Notes: generated from the letters alone by a model not told the origin. Positions 34,713-46,170 are shown, counted from the first letter of the stretch. The stretch: DNA of 64,000 nt from Neobacillus sp. PS3-12 (GCF_030915385.1 NZ_CP133268.1:124001-188000), one strand, 5' to 3'. Numbers and translations are program-made.

Positions 34713-35410
34713 TTTCCTACCTCCAATTGATTGATTAGTAATGTCACATCGATATGATCTTTTACCATTTGTTGAATGCTTTCTTTTGTTATTTCTTTAA
34801 GCTTCGGTGTGATGCCTAATATAGGGACCCCACATAACTCTTCAATTAGTTTCGGGTTTGTTTTTTCCGCAAGATTAGGATTTTCACTTAAGCCGTTAAT
34901 CACGATCCCAGCAATTGTAAGACCCTTACTTTTTGCATATTGAACCGTTAGAAAAATATGATTGACTGTACCAAGATTAGGTCGGGCTACAAGTACGATT
35001 GGCAGCTGTAACGCCTGAATTAAGTCACTAACCAAGAAATTTTCACCCAGTGGCACTGAAATACCTCCTGCACCTTCAACGATGAAAAAATCGTGTTTTT
35101 CTCTAATCTTTTCCCAGTGGTGTAAAACCTCTTCAATCCCGACGATCTTCCCTTCTCGCTTCCCTGCCACATACGGTGCAAGTGGTTCTTTAAATTCAAA
35201 AGGGGTAATCTCTTCAATGGATAAATCTGTTTGTGACATTTGTTTCAGTAAGCTTGTATCGCTTGCTGGATCTTCACGCGAAATACCGCTTAGCATTGGC
35301 TTAAACACACCAACATCTATCTTCATTTCCTTTAATACGGCTGCCAATCCGCTTGATATAATGGTTTTTCCAATATCTGTATCTGTTCCCGTCACAAAAA
35401 AACCGTTCAT
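34709..35410 (-). CDS. bioD: Dethiobiotin synthetase
   Basis: A 233-residue ATP-dependent ligase with the P-loop TGTDTDIGKT at residues 7-16 and the VEGAGGISVPL strand. ATG 35410 overlaps the bioF stop (ATGA), showing translational coupling; the frame upstream of it is the bioF tail. Converts DAPA and CO2 to dethiobiotin. Confidence 0.94.
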   Translation of the reverse strand: MNGFFVTGTDTDIGKTIISSGLAAVLKEMKIDVGVFKPMLSGISREDPASDTSLLKQMSQTDLSIEEITPFEFKEPLAPYVAGKREGKIVGIEEVLHHWEKIREKHDFFIVEGAGGISVPLGENFLVSDLIQALQLPIVLVARPNLGTVNHIFLTVQYAKSKGLTIAGIVINGLSENPNLAEKTNPKLIEELCGVPILGITPKLKEITKESIQQMVKDHIDVTLLINQLEVGN

Positions 35411-36579
35411 TGTATCATGTTCAACTCTTTTCCGATAAAGTGAAAGCACTCCAATAAGTATTCTATTTCTTTCAAACTATGGTCGGAGGTGACGGTTAGC
35501 CGGATACGACTTTCTCCTATTGGTACAGTTGGCGGACGGATCGCAGGTGCGTATATTCCATTTTCCAGCAACTTTTCCGCAAAAATGACAGCCTTTTGGG
35601 GATCTCCGATAATCACAGGAATAATCGGGGTAATATCTCCCTTCACGGAATAACCCATTTCTGTTAAACTAATTTTTATTTTTTTTACATTGGAAAGCAA
35701 CCGTTGTCGGTTCTCATTACTATTTTCAATAATTTCCAAGGCCGCATACGAAGAAGCACAGATTGAAGGCGGCATAGCTGTTTGAAAAATAAATGTTCTC
35801 GCATGGTTTAACAGAAAATCAATTAACACCTTTGAACCAGCAACAAAACCACCTTCCGTACCGATAGCTTTGCTTAAGGTTCCAATTACCACATCAGGAT
35901 GAATACCAAAAAGTTCACTTGTGCCCCTGCCATTTTCCCCTAAGACACCTGTTGCGTGTGCATCATCAACAATAACGTAGGCTTGATATTGTTTAGCAAG
36001 TGAGATCATTTGATCAAGAGGAGCAATTGTACCATCCATACTAAAGACTCCATCTGTTACAATAAAACGTCGCTGATAGGATTGTGTTTCTATTAATTTT
36101 GCTTCAAGATCATCCATATCGATATGGTTATAAATGACGGTGTCAGCTTTTGATAATCGGCATCCATCGATTATACTTGCATGATTTAATTGATCGCTTA
36201 GAATGACATCCCATTTTTCAGGTAAGGATGATAGCACGCCGACATTTGCTAAAAAACCGCTGGAAAACAGGAGGGCTGCCTCTGTTTGCTTAAAATCGGC
36301 GATTTTTTCTTCAAGCTTTTGATGCCAATTTGTATGACCTGTCGTTAACCTCAATCCACTGCTTCCTACCCCAAATTCGTGCAGGATCGTTTCTGCTGCA
36401 TAAACCAAGCGTCGATCATTCGCCAGTCCTAAATAATTATTGGAGGAAAAGACGATCTGTCTCTTTCCATCAATCAACATCTCAGGAAGAGGAGCCGTAT
36501 TCATGGTTCGAAACTTCCGATACAAACCTGCCTCTTTTGTCTTATCTAATCGCTGGCTTAACCATCCATCAAGCTCCAA
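35407..36579 (-). CDS. bioF: 8-amino-7-oxononanoate synthase
   Basis: A 390-residue PLP enzyme: [21 protein letters not shown]-like glycine motif, [10 protein letters not shown], and the PLP Lys237 in [12 protein letters not shown]. Condenses pimeloyl-CoA/ACP with alanine. TTG 36579 is used, with GGGGTGA upstream; it overlaps bioA by 11 nt. Intact. Confidence 0.95.
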   Translation of the reverse strand: MELDGWLSQRLDKTKEAGLYRKFRTMNTAPLPEMLIDGKRQIVFSSNNYLGLANDRRLVYAAETILHEFGVGSSGLRLTTGHTNWHQKLEEKIADFKQTEAALLFSSGFLANVGVLSSLPEKWDVILSDQLNHASIIDGCRLSKADTVIYNHIDMDDLEAKLIETQSYQRRFIVTDGVFSMDGTIAPLDQMISLAKQYQAYVIVDDAHATGVLGENGRGTSELFGIHPDVVIGTLSKAIGTEGGFVAGSKVLIDFLLNHARTFIFQTAMPPSICASSYAALEIIENSNENRQRLLSNVKKIKISLTEMGYSVKGDITPIIPVIIGDPQKAVIFAEKLLENGIYAPAIRPPTVPIGESRIRLTVTSDHSLKEIEYLLECFHFIGKELNMIQ

Positions 36580-37926
36580 AACTTGTCACCCCATTTGTTA
36601 CCTTAATGATGGCTTCTTTCATGATCATGACCATCGCTTTAAGTTCTTCCTGCGTACTAACAAGAGGAGGAAAAAAAACAATGACATCACCTAATGGCCT
36701 CGTTAACATACCAAGCTCTCTCATTTTTAACGTAACCTGATAACCTACTCGTTTATGAGCAGCAAAGGGCTCCTTTGTTTCCTTAGAGTGAACAAGTTCG
36801 ATTCCACACATAAAGCCCAGCTGCCTGATATCTCCAACGTGCGGAAGCGATTGCAGTTCTTGAAGGAGTATATGGAGATACTCAGCTTTTATGGCTACCT
36901 GTTCGACAATATTTTCAGATTCAAACAAACGTAAATTTTCAATGGCAACTGCACACCCAAGCTGATTTCCCGTATAAGAATGACCATGGAACAATGTTTT
37001 TAACTTTTCATAGTCATCATAGAATGCCATGTAGATTTCCTCTGTTGTCAATGTTGCAGCTATTGGCAAATAGCCTCCTGTAATCCCTTTCCCAACTGCC
37101 ATTATGTCTGGTTGGACACCTTCGTGTTCACAGGCAAACATTTTCCCCGTACGGCCAAATCCCGCAGCCACTTCATCCACAATCATTAAGACATCATATT
37201 TTGTACAAAGCTTGCGTACACCTGCTAAAAATCCTTCCGGCATCACAATCATACCACCGGCCCCTGGACCATTGATTCAATCGTAAGGGCAGCAATTTCT
37301 TGATTTCTTTCAATCAGGAGCTGTTCCAGTATATCTAAACATTCATCACGGCACTGTACAGGATCGCCACTCTTAGAGTGATAGACATTAGGAATGGGTG
37401 CTTTAAAGCTCTCAAACATTAATGGACCGTACACTTGATGATAAAGGTCGATGGAGCCAACACTAACGGCGCCAATCGTATCGCCATGATAGCCATTTTG
37501 CATCGCGATAAACTTTTGCTTCTCCCGTCTGCCAATATTCATCCAATATTGAAATGCCATCTTAAGAGCAATTTCCATCGCTTCTGCGCCACTATCTGAA
37601 TAAAAGACGCGCGTGAGCTTTTCAGGAGTGATTTCAATTAATTTTTCAGCAAGCTCTGTTGCTGGAACATTTGTCATCCCTAACAAGGTAGAGTGGGCTA
37701 TTTTATTAAGCTGTTTCTTAATCGCAGCATCCAGTTCTTGTTTTCGATGGCCATGTACATTGAGCCAAAGAGCAGAAAATCCGTCATAATATTCCTTACC
37801 CTCAATGTCTTTTACTTTTATGCCGTTTCCACTTTCAATAATGAAAGGATTTTCATCATAATCTTTCATTTGCGTAAAAGGCAGCCAAAGATACTTTTTA
37901 CTTTTTTCAATTAGATCTTGTGTCAT
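36569..37926 (-). pseudogene. bioA: Adenosylmethionine-8-amino-7-oxononanoate aminotransferase with one-base frameshift
   Basis: The first half (from ATG 37926, GGGAGGA upstream) ends LTIESMVQG and then breaks; the second half starts at the same place in another frame ([17 protein letters not shown]) and runs to 36569 with the PLP Lys in [12 protein letters not shown]. Restoring one G in the GGGG run at about 37260 gives a normal protein of about 452 residues. BioA makes DAPA from KAPA with SAM (or lysine) as amino donor. A base lost in a G run is also a classic sequencing error, so the gene may be intact in the cell. Confidence 0.9.
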
Positions 37927-38692
37927 TTTCTTCCTCCCATTCAACGAATACAGGCTGTTTTTCTAAGTAGTGTATGTATGTATGAAGATCTGTTAAGCCA
38001 TTCACAAAGAAAATTCGACAGCCTCGTTCATCACCGTATTCTTTTAGTTTTGTAATACGTTGATAGCCTAACTTTTTACTTGCAACATAGCCTGTTATGT
38101 ATTCAGGATCATCTGACCAACATAATTCTGCGACAGTCGCTGGATGTTCATTCACCTTAGTTGCAAGTACAAGTGCCTCCTTCACTCTGGAATTCTTAGG
38201 CATCATATAGCAGTTAGCCCATTTTTCAAAATTCGTGTCCAACCAGTCCATTCTAGAAACACGCACGCCCTTTTCTTTCCGATCATCAATTCGTTCATTT
38301 GACTGAATATCAATCAACATAGCACCTCTAATACCTGAATATTCAGTCATAAATTGATAAGCTTTTTCAATGCTCGCTCTCTGGATCCCCTCTTTCTCCA
38401 AAAGCCTTCTGGCGAATGATTGCCCTTCTTCTATTGAGTCCACTTCATTTGTTACAATTTGTAATGGCTTCATTCGTTTAATAGGTTCATCAATCAATTC
38501 AAACTGAATCTGCATAAAATCTGGATTTCCTCGTGAATGATTTAAGCCTTTTTCTAGCAGGGCATTTACTGCATATTTCAGATTTCCATAGTTTGAAAGT
38601 ACTTCTCCACCCGATATATGCTTTCCACCATGTTCATGGGCTCCATTCTTAGCAGCCCGCATTCTGACACTATAATAGTTACCATCTAACAA
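37907..38692 (-). CDS. bioW: 6-carboxyhexanoate-CoA ligase (pimeloyl-CoA synthetase)
   Basis: A 261-residue enzyme matching BioW throughout ([61 protein letters not shown]). It activates pimelate for BioF. The start is TTG 38692: AGGGAGG lies 8 nt upstream and the B. subtilis protein starts at the same alignment point, whereas the ATG at 38713 precedes the ribosome site. First gene of the operon; its stop overlaps bioA. Confidence 0.93.
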   Translation of the reverse strand: MLDGNYYSVRMRAAKNGAHEHGGKHISGGEVLSNYGNLKYAVNALLEKGLNHSRGNPDFMQIQFELIDEPIKRMKPLQIVTNEVDSIEEGQSFARRLLEKEGIQRASIEKAYQFMTEYSGIRGAMLIDIQSNERIDDRKEKGVRVSRMDWLDTNFEKWANCYMMPKNSRVKEALVLATKVNEHPATVAELCWSDDPEYITGYVASKKLGYQRITKLKEYGDERGCRIFFVNGLTDLHTYIHYLEKQPVFVEWEEENDTRSN

Positions 38693-38835
38693 CTTTCTTT
38701 CCTCCCTTTTCATTTGTTTAAATCGTCCTTGTTATTGGAATTACGGTTATGATACTCATTTTCTTTGAACTGCTGCAAACATTGGCACTCTACCAACAAT
38801 GGTTTCTAGTGGATTCGCCATATAGTGAATCTGCG

Positions 38836-39010
38836 ATCAGTGGGGATTTTGTTCATCACACACTGATCCGTTAGTTGCATCTAACAGGATGTGACGCTCT
38901 TAGCCTGTGTTCATCTAATCGAGCTTTTATGGGCAGTTTACGGCCACCTAGAATTCTCCGTTGTCTCAACTTCTTGAGTGGGGGTCTTACTGCCGTTAAT
39001 GTGGGATAAA
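38836..39010 (-). other. Structured sequence in the bio operon leader, possible TnpB-element end
   Basis: Between promoter and bioW the minus strand holds a G/C-richer block with a GATCAGTG/CACTGATC hairpin (38835-38868), a CAAGAAGTTGAG hairpin (38968-38979) and a GGCAGTAAGACCCCCACT segment. Composition and layout recall the right-end/omega-RNA regions of IS605-group elements, but no transposase remains. It follows a short frame MANPLETIVGRVPMFAAVQR with no ribosome site. Identity uncertain. Confidence 0.35.
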
Positions 39011-39083
39011 TAAAAAAAATGAAATAATAGACTCATATTATCCATTTATTAACAGAGGTTTCCGTTTTTCAACCATTCGCTAT

Positions 39084-39118
39084 ATATGTTAACTGAATTC
39101 ATATATCGGTTAACATAT
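39084..39118. promoter_or_regulatory. BirA-type biotin operator
   Basis: Half-sites ATATGTTAAC and GGTTAACATAT are separated by about 14 nt, the arrangement bound by the BirA-biotinyl-AMP repressor in Firmicutes. It begins right after the -10 box, overlapping the expected transcription start. Confidence 0.85.
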
Positions 39119-39121
39119 TAA

Positions 39122-39150
39122 ATGTTAAAACGTTTCATTTATTCTGTCAA
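39122..39150 (-). promoter_or_regulatory. Promoter of the biotin operon
   Basis: Minus-strand TTGACA (39150-39145), 17-nt spacer and TAACAT (39127-39122), immediately followed by the BirA operator. The transcript would have a leader near 390 nt before bioW. The flanking 39151-39433 holds no recognisable gene. Confidence 0.75.
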
Positions 39151-39433
39151 TATTTTTAATTTTTATTTGGTTAATATCGAAATGAAAAAACAAAGGAAAA
39201 TTCAAAAAGAAAATGGAAATTCCCTCTATAAACTAATTTAACAGGTAGTTCCTGCTGGTCACTTGTCCCGACACCCCATTGCTAGTTGTCTGTTCCGCCT
39301 TCTTTCAGAACAACTTATACAGAAATATGATGCTGTGCAAGCATGTGTTACGAAATACAAAAAGGCGCTCTCCACTTATTTTTGGATTACACCCTGTACA
39401 AAATTAGTGAATTGATAAACAATCAAAAAGAAA

Positions 39434-39471
39434 GAGCGTGTTTTGACAAAGAAGACTGATCAAAACACGCT
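39434..39471 (-). terminator. Terminator of the nrd operon
   Basis: AGCGTGTTTTG and CAAAACACGCT form an 11-bp stem; on the minus strand it is followed by CTTTCTTTTT. It lies 10 nt past nrdG. Confidence 0.88.
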
Positions 39472-39480
39472 GTTTTCCAT

Positions 39481-39978
39481 TTAAGCAATATATATGACAA
39501 CTTCTTGTTTCTTCAATGAAGCCGGTACATTAATAATACGTTGATTGCAACTTCCACGAAACAGTTTTTTCGGTCCCTTCTTTTCTATTAAAAACTTTCC
39601 ATCTACTAATATATCTATTTCTTGTAGAAATGCTTGTAAATAAGAATTCTTTTCAGACCAACGTAAAAGTTCTTCAAATGTAAAACCTGTATAAGACCAA
39701 ATATTTAATCCTTTTGCTTTTATGCGTTTAACTAACGAAAATAGCTCTTTGCAATAAAGAAATGGTTCTCCACCAGAAAGTGTTAATCCATCTAAAAAAG
39801 GATTCTCTATGATTTGAGTATAAATATCGTCTTCGACATACAGTTCTCCATAGTCTTTATCCCAGGATTCTGGATTATGGCATCCCGGGCAGTGATGAGG
39901 ACATCCTGATACGAAAAGAACAGCTCTCCATCCTTCTCCATTGGAAATCGAATCCGAATAAAACCCAGCTATGTTCAT
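39481..39978 (-). CDS. nrdG: Anaerobic ribonucleotide reductase activating protein
   Basis: A 165-residue radical SAM activase with CxxxCxxC in SGCPHHCPGCHNPE, GLTLSGGEPF and a C-terminal LFRGSCNQRI segment. It installs the glycyl radical on NrdD under anaerobic conditions. Start ATG 39978 has GGTGAA upstream; it follows nrdD by 30 nt at the end of the operon. Confidence 0.94.
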   Translation of the reverse strand: MNIAGFYSDSISNGEGWRAVLFVSGCPHHCPGCHNPESWDKDYGELYVEDDIYTQIIENPFLDGLTLSGGEPFLYCKELFSLVKRIKAKGLNIWSYTGFTFEELLRWSEKNSYLQAFLQEIDILVDGKFLIEKKGPKKLFRGSCNQRIINVPASLKKQEVVIYIA

Positions 39979-40008
39979 ATTTGTTCACCTTGCCTTATAT
40001 CATTTGTT

Positions 40009-42257
40009 TCAAGAATGAACTACCCGGTCTCGTAATTCTGCCTTTTTCCCTTCATTCCATTTGGCTGTTGTACCTACTAAGTAGCCGGTAATTCGTTGAA
40101 TTACATCAACATTATTACTTTGACACGATTCACACTCTATTGTTTCTGCTTTACTCGTTTCATGTCCACAATCTAAGCAACGACAAACCGTATGATTTAG
40201 GCTGAAATAACCAATTTGTAATTGATGCGCCATAAGCACTATCTTGCTAATAGCTCGCCAGTTTTCAGATGCCTTTCCATCTAATTCAATATACGAAATA
40301 TGTCCACCCAATGTAAGTGCATGATATGGAGCTTCAATTTGCATTTTCTTGATTGCAGAAATATGATGCCATACTGGCACATGATTCGAGTTTGTATAAT
40401 ATTCTCGCGTATTTACTCCTTCAACTTCACCAAAACGTTCTCGGTCAAGTTTAGGTAGCTTTTTGCACAAGGATTCAGCTGGTGTAGCAAGTAAGCTATA
40501 GTTAAGTTGATAATGTTCTTTTAATTCTGCACATTTATTTCGCATAAAGGTGATGATTTCTAATCCTTTTGTTTGTGCTTCATCTGATTCTCCATGATGT
40601 TTTCCCATTAATGCGAGTAAACATTCTGCTAATCCAATAAAGCCGACAGCTAAAGTAGATTGATTCATCACTTTTTCAATAGGATCTTCTGGTTTTAATT
40701 CATTACCCCCCCGCCATAAGTATTTCATGACCGTTGGAAATTGTTTCGCTAAAGCTTGTTTCTGGAAATCATAGCGTATTTTTAATTGTTCTCCGACTTC
40801 GTCTACTAAATACTCAAGTTTTCTATAAAAACAAGTCCATTTCTCTTCTACGGAATGCCCTTCTTTTTCTACTTCTTCCATCGTCTCTAATGCAGCACGC
40901 ACTAAGTTAATAGTAGTAAAAGATGCATTTCCTCGACCGATAGATGTTTTTTCTCCATGATTATTTTCGAAGACACGAGTACGACAACCCATTGTAGCCG
41001 TTTCAAACAGATAACGTGTTGGATCTTCGGCTGTCCATTTTTCATGATGATTAAATGGTGCATCTAAGTTAATAAAGTTTGGAAAGAAACGTTTAGCCGT
41101 TACGCGGCAAGCTACTTGAAATAAATCATAATTAGGATCACCTTCTTTTAAGTTCACACCGTCTTTTACTTTAAAAATTTGAATGGGAAAAATAGCAGTT
41201 TGCCCATTGCCAACTCCTCGTTCTGTTGAAAGTAGTAATTGCTCCATGACACAGCGCCCTTCTGGGGATGTATCCGTTCCATAATTAATGGAAGAGAAAA
41301 CGACTTGATTCCCCCCGCGTGAATGAATGCTGTTCATGTTATGAACAAATCCTTCCATTGCTTGATATACGGAGTTTATTGTACGATTTAAAGCATATTG
41401 AATCACTCTCTCGTCTCCGGTTAATCCATCCAAATCTTTTTCTTTATAAACAGAAATAGGGACAGCTATTAATTTGTCAAAATCACTTCCCGCAAATTCA
41501 CAAGCTTTCTTCAATTCTTTTTCATAGGTCACTTTAACAAATGGAGCCATATAGAAATCAAAAGCCTAATTGCTTGTCCTCCGTGCATTTCATTTTGAGC
41601 ATTCTCAAGTGAAATACAGGCCATTACTGCAGCCCCATGAATACTATTCGGCCGACGCAATGCGGCATGATTAACCTCCATTCCATTTTCTAGCATTTTA
41701 TCAAGCGGATGTTGTACGCAAGTTAAGCTTCGAGTTGGATAATAATCAAGGTCATGGATATGGATCGCTCCTGTTCGGTGCAAGAAACGATGCTCGGGTT
41801 TAAGTAACTCTGCTGCTGTATAAGATTTTGTCGTTTCGCTCGCGAATTTCATCATCATACCAGAAGGTGTCTCAGCACTCATATTGGCATTTTCTTTTGT
41901 AATATCATTTGATTCAGCCCTAATAATAGATGCAATGGTTTCAAATGATTTTCCATTTCTAGCTTTCGTTCTTTCTTCACGATATAAAATATAAGCTTTT
42001 GCTACATCTGTTCTCTCACTCTTCATAAGCTCGATTTCTATTAAGTCTTGAATTTCTTCTACTGAAATTCGAAATTGTTGAACTTGTTCCTTCACACCTT
42101 CTAATACCTTTTGAGCTAATTTAGGTGTAATTCCTTGTTCTGTTGCTTGTTCAGCTTTTTCAATGGCCTGAATTATTTTTTCAGAACAAAATGGGACAAC
42201 ACATTTATCTCGTTTTATTACTTCTTGTATTTTATTCTCCACTGCCAAAGTAATCAC
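40009..42257 (-). pseudogene. nrdD: Class III (anaerobic) ribonucleotide reductase with one-base frameshift
   Basis: The N-terminal frame (42257 to about 41560) has the ATP-cone domain (VVPFCSEKIIQAIEKA) and the start of the catalytic barrel up to ENAQNEMHGGQAI; the C-terminal frame continues at FDFYMAPFVKVTYEKEL and ends with four zinc cysteines (CRCLDCGHE, CESC) and the glycyl-radical region RITGYLVGTT...RDRVVH. One base missing near 41562 separates them; the joined protein has about 749 residues. Either a real loss of anaerobic dNTP synthesis or a sequence error. Part of the B12-controlled nrd operon. Confidence 0.9.
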
Positions 42258-42315
42258 ATTCTTTCATAAAATTGCCTTTAAGGGCTGCTGTTTAGCATTG
42301 TCCAAAACATATCTC

Positions 42316-42753
42316 TTATTTTTTACCACTTGAGCCAAATCCTGATGCTCCTCGTTCAGATTCAGATAACTCATTTACCTCTTTAAGCTGAACCAACGGT
42401 ACATGCTGAATCACCATTTGAGCTATACGCATAGACTTTTCTACTACAAATGTTTCTTTTCCGTGATTAATGATAATCACGCCAATTTCTCCTCGATATC
42501 CTTCATCTATGGTCCCGGGACTATTCAGTACCATCACACTATGTTTTAAAGCTAGACCACTTCTAGGTCGTATCTGCGCTTCCGTTCCTTTTGGCAGTTC
42601 CATTTGTAACCCTGTTTGAATTAATCTTGCTTCTCCTGATGGGATCTCAACAGTTGCAATGGAATAAAGATCCATTCCGGCATCTCCTGGATTTGCTTGT
42701 AAAGGAAGCAACGCATCAGCATGAATTCTTTTGATTTTTACTTCTAAGTTCAT
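42316..42753 (-). CDS. dut: dUTP diphosphatase (trimeric dUTPase)
   Basis: A 145-residue enzyme with all five dUTPase motifs: [34 protein letters not shown], the fourth in MRIAQMVIQ, and the C-terminal [10 protein letters not shown] arm. Hydrolyses dUTP, keeping uracil out of DNA and giving dUMP for dTMP. AAGGAGAAA precedes the ATG. Its place between nrdF and nrdD ties dUTP clearance to dNTP production. Confidence 0.95.
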   Translation of the reverse strand: MNLEVKIKRIHADALLPLQANPGDAGMDLYSIATVEIPSGEARLIQTGLQMELPKGTEAQIRPRSGLALKHSVMVLNSPGTIDEGYRGEIGVIIINHGKETFVVEKSMRIAQMVIQHVPLVQLKEVNELSESERGASGFGSSGKK

Positions 42754-42764
42754 ATTGTTTCTCC

Positions 42765-43733
42765 TTATCTATTAAAATGAAAGGTTTCGTCTGTAATAGG
42801 AGCTACTTTTGCTTTTGCATAAGTAGAACCCTTTTGTGAAAAGAAATCATACGTAGAGCCTTCGTTACGAATCCCATTCATCACAATTGGATTGACTTCT
42901 TCCTCGGGAAACATGGATTCGAAGCCGACATTCATTAACGCTTTATTAGCGTTATAGCGTACATACGCTTTAACCTCTGGTGATAAGCCTGTTTCAGCAT
43001 ATACATCATCGGTATATTGCATTTCATTTTGGTACAGATCGAGTAAAAGTTCATAGCCCCATACTTTCAACTCATCCTGCTTTTCCTTTGTAAATTGCTT
43101 GAATAAATTTTGAGCAAAAAACCCTACTGCCACACCGTGGATTGATTCATCGCGTAAGATTAATGAAATGACCTCGGCACTATTACGCAGGAAACCTTGT
43201 CCACCTAAAAATAGGGGGTAGAAAAAGCCTGAGTAAAATAAGAAGGATTCAAGCATGACGGATGAAAACATCGCTTTCCATAAGCTTTCTGAATTTCCTA
43301 CTTCTATATTGTTATAAATATCGCCAATTTTATTTGCTTTGTATTGCAGATACTCGTTTTTCTTCACCCATTCAAAAAGCTCGTCGATTTCTGTGTTGGT
43401 ACAAAGGGTTGTAAATATATAGGAGTAAGATTTCGCATGAATAGCTTCAAATGCTGCAAAAACAGTGAAAACAGCCTTTTCCTGTAAATCCGTTGCATAG
43501 GCAGCAATATGATTCATGCCAATATTTGTTTGAACCGTATCAAGTAACGTCAATCCAGCAAATACTTTTTTATATGTATCCTGATGTTCAAAGCTTTGCC
43601 ACTGTTTAACGTCTTTACTAACGGCGATTTCTTCTGGAAACCAAATTTGCTTCCATTGCTGATCCCAAAATACTTTTGCAAGTTCACTCGTTGGCTTATT
43701 CCAGTTGACCGCCTCGTACGTTAAATTTGACAT
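42765..43733 (-). CDS. nrdF: Class Ib ribonucleotide reductase small subunit
   Basis: A 322-residue dimetal-tyrosyl radical subunit: carboxylate/His ligands in [13 protein letters not shown] and [12 protein letters not shown], and the C-terminal tail for NrdE contact (TDETFHF). ATG 43733 (GAGGAG upstream) overlaps the nrdE end by 13 nt. Provides the Mn- or Fe-dependent radical for aerobic reduction. Confidence 0.95.
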   Translation of the reverse strand: MSNLTYEAVNWNKPTSELAKVFWDQQWKQIWFPEEIAVSKDVKQWQSFEHQDTYKKVFAGLTLLDTVQTNIGMNHIAAYATDLQEKAVFTVFAAFEAIHAKSYSYIFTTLCTNTEIDELFEWVKKNEYLQYKANKIGDIYNNIEVGNSESLWKAMFSSVMLESFLFYSGFFYPLFLGGQGFLRNSAEVISLILRDESIHGVAVGFFAQNLFKQFTKEKQDELKVWGYELLLDLYQNEMQYTDDVYAETGLSPEVKAYVRYNANKALMNVGFESMFPEEEVNPIVMNGIRNEGSTYDFFSQKGSTYAKAKVAPITDETFHFNR

Positions 43734-45814
43734 GCCACACACTCCTCTAATGTTTGTAATCGTTGGCGTACATAGTAAATAGACTTAATCCCCTTCATCC
43801 AAGCATAAATATAAATTTTCGCTAGTTGCTCGGTTGTCCAATTGTCAGTGACATAAAGCGTCATCGAAATTCCTTGATCTACATGTTTTTGAGCAGCAGC
43901 ATATAAATCGATCAAATCATATGGATTGACATCGTATGCCTCTACGTATAAATGTGCATTATCGTTTGTTAAATGAGGCATTGGATAAATCGTGCGACTA
44001 TCGGCATAATCACGTATTTCAACTCGCTCTGTACAAGGAGCAATGGAAGCTGTGCAGCTACGAATATATGAAATACTGCCCGTTGGCGCAACAGCTATAC
44101 GGTATGAATGAAATAAGCCGTATTGCATGATATCCTCTTTTAATGTCTGCCACATCTTTTGCGTGATGAGTGGAATATTTCCCAGTGCTTTTATCACAAC
44201 GGGTGATAGTTCTTGTTCCTCTTTATTCACATATTGATCAAAATAAATGCCTGATGCGTAATCACTGACCTCAAATCGATAGAATGACTCGCCGCTTTCT
44301 TTAGCCATTTCCATTGATGTTTTCAGTGAATAATAGTTCATCGCTTCCATAAAGCAATCGATAAAATCAATAGATTCCTTTGAACCGTATAAGATTCCCT
44401 GCGTCACAAGATGTCCATGTAAATTCATTACTCCAAGCCCGACAGAATGCATTAATTTATTTGCTTTGGCAACAGACGGCACATTTTTGATGTCAGTCAT
44501 TTTTGAAACGTTGGTTAACAAACGCATGGCCGTATTTATTAACTTTGCAAAATCTTTCACCTTACCTGCTGCATGGATATCAATAGATCCTAAATTACAG
44601 GATACATCTAAGCCATATTCATTTGGTTCATCTTTGTCAGTAATTAAACTTATTTGCTGTACTTGTAATATTTCCGTACACAGATTAGACATTTTCACAC
44701 GACCAATATTTTTGAGTGGATGGACTTCGTTGACATTGTCATCAAAGATTTCAAATGGATAGCCCGATTCAAATTGTGCCTTTTTTACTTCTGTATATAG
44801 CTTCCTTGCATTTAGTCGTTTTATTTTACGGATATTAGGATTATCTAAAAGCTCGTAATACATCTCTGTAATCGAAATCTCAGACATACGTTCGCCGTAT
44901 TCTTTAAAAATATCGTATGGACTAAACAACACAACATCTTTATCTCTTTTCATTAGTTCAAAGAAAATATTTGGAATAATGATCCCTGTTGATAGTGTTG
45001 CCAGGCGAATTTTATCATCGGCATTTGGTTTTTTCGAAGAAATAAAGTTTTCTATATCTGCATGAAAAATATTTAAATAGGCAACACCAGATCCGTTTCG
45101 TTGTCCAAGCTGATTAGAATAGCTAAATGAGTTTTCTAGAAGTTTAGCCACTGGTATGACACCACTAGCACGGTTTAAAATCCCTTTAATCGGATCACCT
45201 AATGGACGCAAATCAGTTAAGTTCACCCCTACACCGCCGCCAAGACGTGATAATTCCAAACAATAACCAATATTTTCGGCAATACTATTCATTGAGTCAT
45301 CCATTGATAATTTAAAACAGCTAACTAACTCGCCACGGGCCTTCTTTCCGCTATTTAAAGCAGTTGGTGTGGCAGGTTGATAAGCCTCCATCATGACTTC
45401 CACTGCTCGTTCTGCCAGTTCAGTATTCCCTTGTGCTAAATACAAGGCAATGATCACAATACGATCTTCATATTTTTCTAAAATTTCTTCCCCGTCACGG
45501 CTTTTCATGGCATAGCTATCGTAAAACTTGCTAGCGCTCATAAAAGACGGAAAACGGAAGTGATAATCATAAGCTTTTGTATACATTCTTTTAATAAATT
45601 CCATGTCGTACATGTCAATAAACTCTTTTTCATAGTAGCCCTCATCTACTAGATAACGAATTTTTTCTTCAATATCAATAGAGTAACGCAGACGTACATT
45701 GACATATTCTAAAAAGTAACGGCGTGTTGCTTCACGGTCTTTTTCCAATTCTAATTGTCCTGTCGTGCTAAAACGATTAAGGACATCATTATTTAACTTT
45801 AAATACGTTTTCAT
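43721..45814 (-). CDS. nrdE: Class Ib ribonucleotide reductase large subunit
   Basis: A 697-residue catalytic subunit with the first active-site Cys in GELVSCFKLSM, NLCTEI, the loop GSGVAYLNIFHADIE and the C-terminal redox pair CVAC. ATG 45814 overlaps the nrdI stop (ATGA). Lacks an ATP cone, as is normal for class Ib. Intact. Confidence 0.96.
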   Translation of the reverse strand: MKTYLKLNNDVLNRFSTTGQLELEKDREATRRYFLEYVNVRLRYSIDIEEKIRYLVDEGYYEKEFIDMYDMEFIKRMYTKAYDYHFRFPSFMSASKFYDSYAMKSRDGEEILEKYEDRIVIIALYLAQGNTELAERAVEVMMEAYQPATPTALNSGKKARGELVSCFKLSMDDSMNSIAENIGYCLELSRLGGGVGVNLTDLRPLGDPIKGILNRASGVIPVAKLLENSFSYSNQLGQRNGSGVAYLNIFHADIENFISSKKPNADDKIRLATLSTGIIIPNIFFELMKRDKDVVLFSPYDIFKEYGERMSEISITEMYYELLDNPNIRKIKRLNARKLYTEVKKAQFESGYPFEIFDDNVNEVHPLKNIGRVKMSNLCTEILQVQQISLITDKDEPNEYGLDVSCNLGSIDIHAAGKVKDFAKLINTAMRLLTNVSKMTDIKNVPSVAKANKLMHSVGLGVMNLHGHLVTQGILYGSKESIDFIDCFMEAMNYYSLKTSMEMAKESGESFYRFEVSDYASGIYFDQYVNKEEQELSPVVIKALGNIPLITQKMWQTLKEDIMQYGLFHSYRIAVAPTGSISYIRSCTASIAPCTERVEIRDYADSRTIYPMPHLTNDNAHLYVEAYDVNPYDLIDLYAAAQKHVDQGISMTLYVTDNWTTEQLAKIYIYAWMKGIKSIYYVRQRLQTLEECVACQI

Positions 45815-46170
45815 CCCTTCACCCTCGTCTCATAAAACTCTTGAACGGCTTCATAATCGGCTTGATATCCTCGTAAATCTAGTTTGCGCACGAGTGGTAT
45901 ATGATACATCGTTGCAATTTTATCACCGGCACCGCCAAATATCGTATGACCAAAGTTGCTATTACCACTAGCAACTACACCTTTACAAAGTTTTGCGTTT
46001 TGGTCTAAAAAACGGACAACTTTTGCTGGAATATCACCTAACCCATCTGTATAGGTAATCAATAGAAAAGGCTTATTTAACATTAATTCTTCAGAAATCT
46101 CAATTGGCTCGGCCTTTAATTTAGTTGCTATAAATCGTACATTGCCAGTTCGACTCGCATAAGCAATCAT
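45811..46170 (-). CDS. nrdI: Flavodoxin-like NrdI
   Basis: A 119-residue flavodoxin: MIAYASRTGNVRF (FMN phosphate loop), LITYTDGLGDIP and SGNSNFGHTIFGGAGD. Supplies the oxidant for assembling the Mn(III)2-tyrosyl cofactor of NrdF. Start and stop overlap nrdH and nrdE by ATGA junctions. Confidence 0.95.
   Translation of the reverse strand: MIAYASRTGNVRFIATKLKAEPIEISEELMLNKPFLLITYTDGLGDIPAKVVRFLDQNAKLCKGVVASGNSNFGHTIFGGAGDKIATMYHIPLVRKLDLRGYQADYEAVQEFYETRVKG

Noticed and set aside
38693..39010. T-box or other amino-acid riboswitch in the bio leader
   Set aside because: No T-box sequence (TGGNACCGCG type) or other aptamer core could be found.
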